DNA of 64,000 bases from Psychromarinibacter sediminicola. Lineage in GTDB: Bacteria > Pseudomonadota > Alphaproteobacteria > Rhodobacterales > Rhodobacteraceae. Position 1 is the stretch's first letter. Each line of letters opens with the position of its first letter. The notes beneath the pieces are model-generated. The model made no database searches and was not told where the DNA came from. It saw only the letters and a program-made list of their open reading frames with translations. The stretch is taken from positions 1-64,000 of the forward strand of contig NZ_JARGYC010000011.1 in assembly GCF_029168335.1 (NCBI RefSeq), written 5' to 3'. Both the position numbers and the translations under genes were made by a program. This document shows, piece after piece, positions 59,759 through 64,000 of this stretch.

Positions 59759-60235
59759 CTACCCCTCGGGCAGCGGGTCCGGCCCGTCCTTCACCGGCTT
59801 GGTCACGATGTAGCCGTAATAGCGCTCGATCCCCAGCCCCGCGTCCAGGAGGCGGTCCATCAGCCGCTGATAGGCGTCGACATCCGCCACCACCAGCCGC
59901 AGCATATAGTCCACGCCGCCGCCCAGCGCCCAGCAGGTCCGCACCTCGCGCGCTGCTGTCATCGCCTCCTCGAATCGGCGGAAATCCTCGGCCCGGTGGC
60001 CCGACAACACGATCTCCACCAGCACCTCGGTCGCCGGGGCGATCCGGCGCACGTCGACCATCGCGCGGTAGCCGGTGATGTAGCCCGCCGCCTCCAGCTT
60101 CTTCAGCCGTTCCCAGCAGGGGCTTGGCGACAGGTTCACGGCCTCGGCCAGCGCGACCTTGGTCATGCGGCCGTTCACCTGCAACTCGCGCAGGATCGCC
60201 ATGTCGTAGCCGTCAAGCTTCGGTTGCCGCGCCAT
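59759..60235 (-). CDS. Lrp/AsnC-family transcriptional regulator
   Basis: 158 residues. The helix-turn-helix lies in LDGYDMAILRELQVNGRMTK to LSPSPCWERLKKLEAAGYI. The C-terminal RAM domain has VLVEIVLSGHRAEDF and GGGVDYMLRLVVADVDAYQR, which binds amino acids. Its location next to the aminotransferase pair suggests it controls that operon, with an amino acid or amine as signal. The start at 60235 has GGAAAAACGGGCGGC upstream, not a strong site. Confidence 0.9.
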   Translation of the reverse strand: MARQPKLDGYDMAILRELQVNGRMTKVALAEAVNLSPSPCWERLKKLEAAGYITGYRAMVDVRRIAPATEVLVEIVLSGHRAEDFRRFEEAMTAAREVRTCWALGGGVDYMLRLVVADVDAYQRLMDRLLDAGLGIERYYGYIVTKPVKDGPDPLPEG

Positions 60236-60358
60236 GCCGCCCGTTTTTCCTTGTTCCGCATCCGGTTATAGGGGGCGCGCGGCGGAATGGCCATGCGGGC
60301 CGGTCCGGCCCGCGACAGCGCGGTTTCGCCGCATGCCGGGCGGCTTTTCCCGGCGCGA

Positions 60359-60372
60359 TTGACGTGCATCAA
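60359..60372. promoter_or_regulatory. FNR/FnrL-like box upstream of phaC
   Basis: TTGAC-GTGC-ATCAA fits the FNR-family consensus TTGAT-N4-ATCAA at nine of ten half-site positions. It is centred about 103 bp before the phaC start and 130 bp before the divergent lrp gene. Confidence 0.55.
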
Positions 60373-60468
60373 CACAGATGTCGCGCAAGTCTGAAACGAC
60401 TGGCCGCGAAACGAACAGGATGTCGGCATCGGCGCGGGCCGGTGCGCGCAGAGCCGGAGGAAGACCCC

Positions 60469-62211
60469 ATGTCGCAGACCTCACAGGAGCCAGCGCCGGG
60501 CGCGGCCGAGCCGGTCCCGGGCCGGGCGCTCGACCGGGCGCTGAGCGCGATGCAGGCGCAGACGACGATGGGCATGTCGCCCCGATCGGCCGCGGCCGCC
60601 TGGGCGGACTGGCTGAGTGCCGCCGCGCGGGCGCCGGGGCTTCAGCGCGAATGGGCCGAGCGGGCCTGGCGCAACCAGTGGCGCGCGCTGCAGGGGCTGG
60701 CCGACCCGGCGCTGGGGTTCCAGCCCGAGCCCGGCGACCGCCGCTTCGACCACGAGGCCTGGGACCAGTGGCCGTTCCGCGCCTGGAAGCAGTCGTTTCT
60801 GGCGGCGCAGGACTGGTGGGGCTTTGCCACGCAGGGCCAGCGCGGCATGCGCAAGCGCAGCGCCGAGCGGGTGAACTTCATGGTGCGGCAGATGCTGGAC
60901 ATGGCGTCGCCGTCGAACAACCCGGCGCTGAACCCCAAGGTTCTGCAGGCCACGGCAGAAAGCGGCGGGCTGAACCTGATGCGCGGCGCCGGGCACCTGG
61001 CAGAGGATGCGGTGGCCGAACTGGCGGGCGTGCCGAAACAGTCCGAGACGTTCGAGGTCGGCCGCACGGTGGCGACGACGCCCGGGCAGGTCGTCTATCG
61101 CAACGACATCTTCGAGCTGATCCAGTACGCGCCGCAGACCGAGACGGTGCAGCCCGAGCCGGTGCTGATCGTGCCGGCCTGGATCATGAAATACTACATT
61201 CTCGACCTCAGCCCGAAGAACTCGCTGATCTCGTACCTGGTGGAGCAGGGCTTCACCGTCTTCTGCATCTCCTGGTGCAACCCGACGGAGGCGCAGCGCA
61301 ACCTGTCGCTCGACGACTACCGCGCGCGGGGGGTCATGGCGGCGCTGGACGCGATCGGCCGGATATGCCCGGACACCCGGGTTCACGCCTGTGGCTACTG
61401 CCTGGGCGGCACGATCCTGAGCATCGCGGCGGCGGTCATGGCGCGGAGCAACGACACGCGGCTGGCCTCGATCACCCTGCTGGCGGCGCAGACCGATTTC
61501 TCGGAAGCCGGCGAGCTGATGCTGTTCGTCGACGAGGCGCAGGTCGCCTATCTGGAAGACCTGATGTGGGCGCAGGGCTATCTGGATCAGAAACAGATGG
61601 CCGGCGCCTTCCGGGTGCTTCGGGCGAACGACCTGATCTGGTCGCGGCTGATCCGGCGGTACATGCTGGGCGAGGAGGAGCGCGAGTTCGACATCGGCGC
61701 CTGGAGCGACGACACCACGCGGATGCCCTACCGGATGCATTCGGAGTATCTGCGCGGGCTGTTCCTGGAGAACCGGCTGACCTCGGGGCGGTTCGCGGTG
61801 GACGGCCGGGTCGTGGCGCTGAGCGATATCGCGGCGCCGATGTTCGTGTTGGGCACGGAGGAGGACCATATCGCGCCGTGGCGCTCGGTCTACAAGGTCT
61901 CGCTGTTCACCGATGCCGACCTGACCTTCGTGCTGACGAGCGGCGGCCATAACGGCGGCATCCTGAGCGAGCCGGGGCACCCGCATCGCAGCCACCGCAT
62001 CGGCCACCGGGCGCCGGACGATCACTATGCCGACCCGGACACCTGGTTCCAGCAGCACCAGCCGCAGGAGGGGTCGTGGTGGCCCGTCTGGGCGGACTGG
62101 CTGACCGCGCGGCAGGCGGGCGCGCCGGTGGTGCCGCCGCCGATGGGTGCGCCGGAGGCGGGGCTGCCGCCGCTGGATCCGGCGCCGGGGCGGTACGTCC
62201 TGCAGCGGTGA
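60469..62211 (+). CDS. phaC: Class I poly(R)-hydroxyalkanoate synthase
   Basis: 580 residues. It polymerises (R)-3-hydroxyacyl-CoA into storage polyester. The lipase-like box with the catalytic Cys is ACGYCLGGTIL; the catalytic His is in TSGGHNGGILSEPG and the Asp in LGTEEDHIAPW. The PhaC N-terminal region (DWWGFATQGQRGMRKR, RQMLDMASPSNNPALNPKVL) is intact. The start at 60469 follows GGAGGAAG. No phaP, phaR, phaZ or phaE gene is adjacent, so this is a class I enzyme outside the usual pha cluster. Confidence 0.94.
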   Translation: MSQTSQEPAPGAAEPVPGRALDRALSAMQAQTTMGMSPRSAAAAWADWLSAAARAPGLQREWAERAWRNQWRALQGLADPALGFQPEPGDRRFDHEAWDQWPFRAWKQSFLAAQDWWGFATQGQRGMRKRSAERVNFMVRQMLDMASPSNNPALNPKVLQATAESGGLNLMRGAGHLAEDAVAELAGVPKQSETFEVGRTVATTPGQVVYRNDIFELIQYAPQTETVQPEPVLIVPAWIMKYYILDLSPKNSLISYLVEQGFTVFCISWCNPTEAQRNLSLDDYRARGVMAALDAIGRICPDTRVHACGYCLGGTILSIAAAVMARSNDTRLASITLLAAQTDFSEAGELMLFVDEAQVAYLEDLMWAQGYLDQKQMAGAFRVLRANDLIWSRLIRRYMLGEEEREFDIGAWSDDTTRMPYRMHSEYLRGLFLENRLTSGRFAVDGRVVALSDIAAPMFVLGTEEDHIAPWRSVYKVSLFTDADLTFVLTSGGHNGGILSEPGHPHRSHRIGHRAPDDHYADPDTWFQQHQPQEGSWWPVWADWLTARQAGAPVVPPPMGAPEAGLPPLDPAPGRYVLQR

Positions 62212-62282
62212 GGCGCCGGGGCGCGCTGCGCGACCTTCACCCGCTCTTCGAAATAGGGCGTGCGGTCTTCGGGCCGGAGCAT
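62025..62282 (-). other. Possible short ORF or gene remnant with strong ribosome site
   Basis: An ATG at 62282 on the minus strand has GGGGGAGGACGACC upstream and begins MLRPEDRTPYFEERVKVAQR. After about 20 residues it runs antisense into the 3' end of phaC and becomes low-complexity (Gly, Ser, Pro, Cys). The first part looks protein-like and the rest does not, which suggests the 5' end of a gene cut off by a deletion. The FNR-like box at 62333 is about 50 bp upstream. No homologue is recognised. Confidence 0.3.
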
Positions 62283-62332
62283 CGGTCGTCCTCCCCCCGG
62301 TGCGTCACCGACTCGCGGCGGGGCGGGACGCA

Positions 62333-62346
62333 TTGACGGCGGTCAA
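62333..62346. promoter_or_regulatory. FNR-like palindrome after the APH/AAA gene
   Basis: TTGAC-GGCG-GTCAA is a perfect inverted repeat with FNR-family spacing. It overlaps the stop codon of the 62343 gene and lies about 50 bp before the short ORF at 62282. Confidence 0.4.
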
Positions 62347-63857
62347 CGGGTGCGGGCGCGCGTGTCCCGGATCGCGGCGGCCGTGTCGTCGGGGTCCGTC
62401 TCGGCCGACAGGACGATCCAGTCCATCGCGCCGGGGTCGCGCCGGAGCTGCGCGTCCAGCACCTGCGTCGTCGCGTCGGAATCGCTGCCCTGCCGGGCCT
62501 CCAGCCGCCGGCGCAGCACCTCCGGCGCGGCCTGCAGCCAGACCCCCTGAAACGGCACGCCGGCGCTCTCGGCGACCGACCGGATCGCCGCGCGGCGGTC
62601 GGGCCGGTCATAGACCGCGTCCGCCACGACGGCGGCGCCGGACGCCAGCAGGGCGCCGGCCCGCGTCGCCATCTCGCCATAGACCTTGTCGGATGTCTCC
62701 GGCGTGTAGGCCGAGTCGGGCAGGCGGGTGGTCGAGGGCACGCCGAACATCGCCTTGCGCAGCCTGTCGCTTTCGAGAAGCCGCGCGCCGGGCGGGGCGC
62801 CCAGATGCGGCGCCAGCGCCTCGGCCACGGTGGTCTTGCCGCTGCCGCTGAGCCCGCCGACGGCCACCAGCCGCGGCGGCGCCGGGCGCAAGTGCGCCAG
62901 CGCGAGGTCGTAATAGGCCCGCGCCGCGCGGGCCTTGTCGTCGTCGCCCTCCTCGGCCTGCGTCGCGGTGACATGCGCCCGCACCGCCGCGCGCAGCGCG
63001 GTGAAATAGGGCAGGAGCGCAAAGCCGTCCTCGCCCCCCGCCGCGTCGAGGTAGCGGTTCACCACCAGGTTGGCATAGGCCGTCATCTCCCGGTGCCAGA
63101 GATCCATGGCCAGGAAGGCCAGGTCATACAGCACGTCGACCGTCGCCAGCCGGTCGCTGAAGTCGATGCAGTCGAACAGCCGCGGGCGGCCGCGGAACAG
63201 GCAGATGTTGCGCAGGTGCAGGTCGCCGTGACAGCGCCGGAGCGCGCCGTCCCGCGCCCGCCGGTCCAGCAGATCCCGGTGCCGCTCCAGCCCGTCCCGG
63301 AAAGCGCTGTCGATCTCCGCGACCTCGGCGTCCGAGAAGACATGGCTTTCGCCGAACCCGGCATGGTTGATGTCGAGCACGCCCGCGATGTTCTCCGCGC
63401 CGCTCTCGTCCTCGACCACCGGGGCCTGTTCGTGCGCCGCCGCGACGACGTCGGCCACCTCGCGCATCAGCGGCGCCGACAGCCGGCCGTCCGTCGCCAT
63501 GCGGTCGAGCAGGAGGGTCTGGTCGAACCGCTCCATCTCCAGCACGGCATCGACCAGGTCGCCGTCGCCGTCGAAGGCGAGCCCGGCATCGGTGCGGGTG
63601 ATCCGGCGCACGCGGCGGTAGAGGTCCGGCGTGATCGCGCTGTTCAGCGCCAGTTCCTTGCGGCAGCCGTCCAGCCGGATCTGCGGCGTCGAGAAATCCG
63701 CATAGGGCAGATGCACGGCGCGCTTCAGCTTGTAGGCCCGGTCGCCGGTCAGGAAGATATGCGAGATATGGGTCTCGACCGTCTCGACGGCCCGGCCGCC
63801 ATGGGTCGCGGGATCGGACAGAAAGGCGATCGCCGCGCTCTGGTCCTGCACCTGCAT
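62343..63857 (-). CDS. Fused aminoglycoside-phosphotransferase-like and AAA (AAA_33) kinase protein
   Basis: 504 residues. The N-terminal half has the kinase signatures CHGDLHLRNICL (catalytic loop) and DCIDFSDRLATVD (metal-binding). The C-terminal half begins with Walker A in VGGLSGSGKTTVAEAL at about residue 345 and has a gluconokinase/shikimate-kinase-like P-loop fold. This two-domain arrangement is common in proteobacteria; the substrate is unknown and antibiotic resistance should not be assumed. AAGGGGAAT lies before the start at 63857. Confidence 0.85.
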   Translation of the reverse strand: MQVQDQSAAIAFLSDPATHGGRAVETVETHISHIFLTGDRAYKLKRAVHLPYADFSTPQIRLDGCRKELALNSAITPDLYRRVRRITRTDAGLAFDGDGDLVDAVLEMERFDQTLLLDRMATDGRLSAPLMREVADVVAAAHEQAPVVEDESGAENIAGVLDINHAGFGESHVFSDAEVAEIDSAFRDGLERHRDLLDRRARDGALRRCHGDLHLRNICLFRGRPRLFDCIDFSDRLATVDVLYDLAFLAMDLWHREMTAYANLVVNRYLDAAGGEDGFALLPYFTALRAAVRAHVTATQAEEGDDDKARAARAYYDLALAHLRPAPPRLVAVGGLSGSGKTTVAEALAPHLGAPPGARLLESDRLRKAMFGVPSTTRLPDSAYTPETSDKVYGEMATRAGALLASGAAVVADAVYDRPDRRAAIRSVAESAGVPFQGVWLQAAPEVLRRRLEARQGSDSDATTQVLDAQLRRDPGAMDWIVLSAETDPDDTAAAIRDTRARTR

Positions 63858-63961
63858 TCCGATTCCCCTTGCGGCCGCCGGACAGCGTCGACCGCGAGCA
63901 GCCGGTCGCGGCGGCCGGTTTGACCGGTGTCGAGCGCCCCCTGGCGCGGCCCGGGCGCGGG

Positions 63962-64000
63962 TCAGTCGTCGCGTTCCCCGGCGCCTCCGGCGAGTGTCTC
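63962..64000 (-). CDS. C-terminal end of a gene entering from the right edge
   Basis: The minus-strand frame from the window edge reads ETLAGGAGERDD and then TGA. It is compatible with the end of a gene upstream of the APH/AAA gene, about 100 bp away, but 12 codons are too few to identify it. Confidence 0.3.
   Translation of the reverse strand, partial: ETLAGGAGERDD

Noticed and set aside
62343-63857. Reading the APH-like domain as an antibiotic-resistance determinant
   Set aside because: The two-domain protein is a common housekeeping-type family of unknown function; kinase signatures alone do not show drug modification.

Overview
The window is GC-rich chromosomal DNA from an alphaproteobacterium, most likely a member of the Rhodobacteraceae (roseobacter/Rhodobacter group). 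The gene content supports this: the short gltX paralogue, phosphatidylcholine synthase, TAXI-type TRAP transport, a tandem glycine riboswitch ahead of gcvTHP, FnrL-like boxes (TTGAY-N4-RTCAA), a class I PHA synthase and an iorAB oxidoreductase. The placement is inferred from gene content, not from a phylogeny. No rRNA, prophage or CRISPR array is visible. The only mobile DNA is an IS630 remnant at the left edge, where the DNA is also visibly more AT-rich.

Layout. 1-0.5 kb: end of an IS630 transposase that has cut off a P-loop ATPase gene. 0.7-6.8 kb: gltX, a small secreted protein, a GH13 alpha-glucosidase, tRNA-Ala(CGC) and ppsA (with an FNR-like box upstream). 7-10.7 kb: iorA-iorB, a di-haem c-type cytochrome and a small membrane protein. 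10.8-12.6 kb: a DUF2254 membrane protein and trxC, convergent. 12.7-17.4 kb: gcvT-gcvH-gcvP on the minus strand behind a tandem glycine riboswitch. 17.5-23.2 kb: a gamma-glutamylcyclotransferase-like gene, a small secreted protein, carB and a PAP2-family membrane protein.

23.2-41.2 kb is the accessory catabolic part. It holds an SDR, a four-carbon acid-sugar kinase and a FadR-type GntR regulator with a palindromic operator in front of the kinase. A minus-strand operon follows: BNR/sialidase-like hydrolase, PdxA-like dehydrogenase, DHDPS-family aldolase/lyase, then a row of four 22-nt palindromes and an iron-dependent alcohol dehydrogenase. An EamA transporter and a LysR regulator come next, then a Dpp-like ABC importer whose genes run directly into two D-2-hydroxyacid dehydrogenases and one LDH2-family dehydrogenase. 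Together this looks like uptake and breakdown of an unidentified hydroxy-acid or sugar-acid compound.

41.2-54.3 kb: a dienelactone hydrolase, a TAXI TRAP transporter, a YghU-like GST, an alkyltransferase-like protein whose catalytic Cys is Phe, pcs, a 13-bp tandem repeat at the end of a SulP transporter, xerC with its DUF484 partner, fsa, priA and an alpha/beta hydrolase. 54.3-64 kb: an orphan CoxL-like molybdenum hydroxylase subunit, an aldehyde dehydrogenase plus class III aminotransferase with a divergent Lrp regulator (amine or omega-amino-acid breakdown), phaC with an FNR-like box, and a fused APH-kinase/AAA protein.

The most interesting signals are the Phe-substituted alkyltransferase homologue, the TTCGAA palindrome array, the hydrolase/PdxA/DHDPS/kinase cluster, the importer-plus-three-dehydrogenase operon and the FNR-like boxes at ppsA and phaC.
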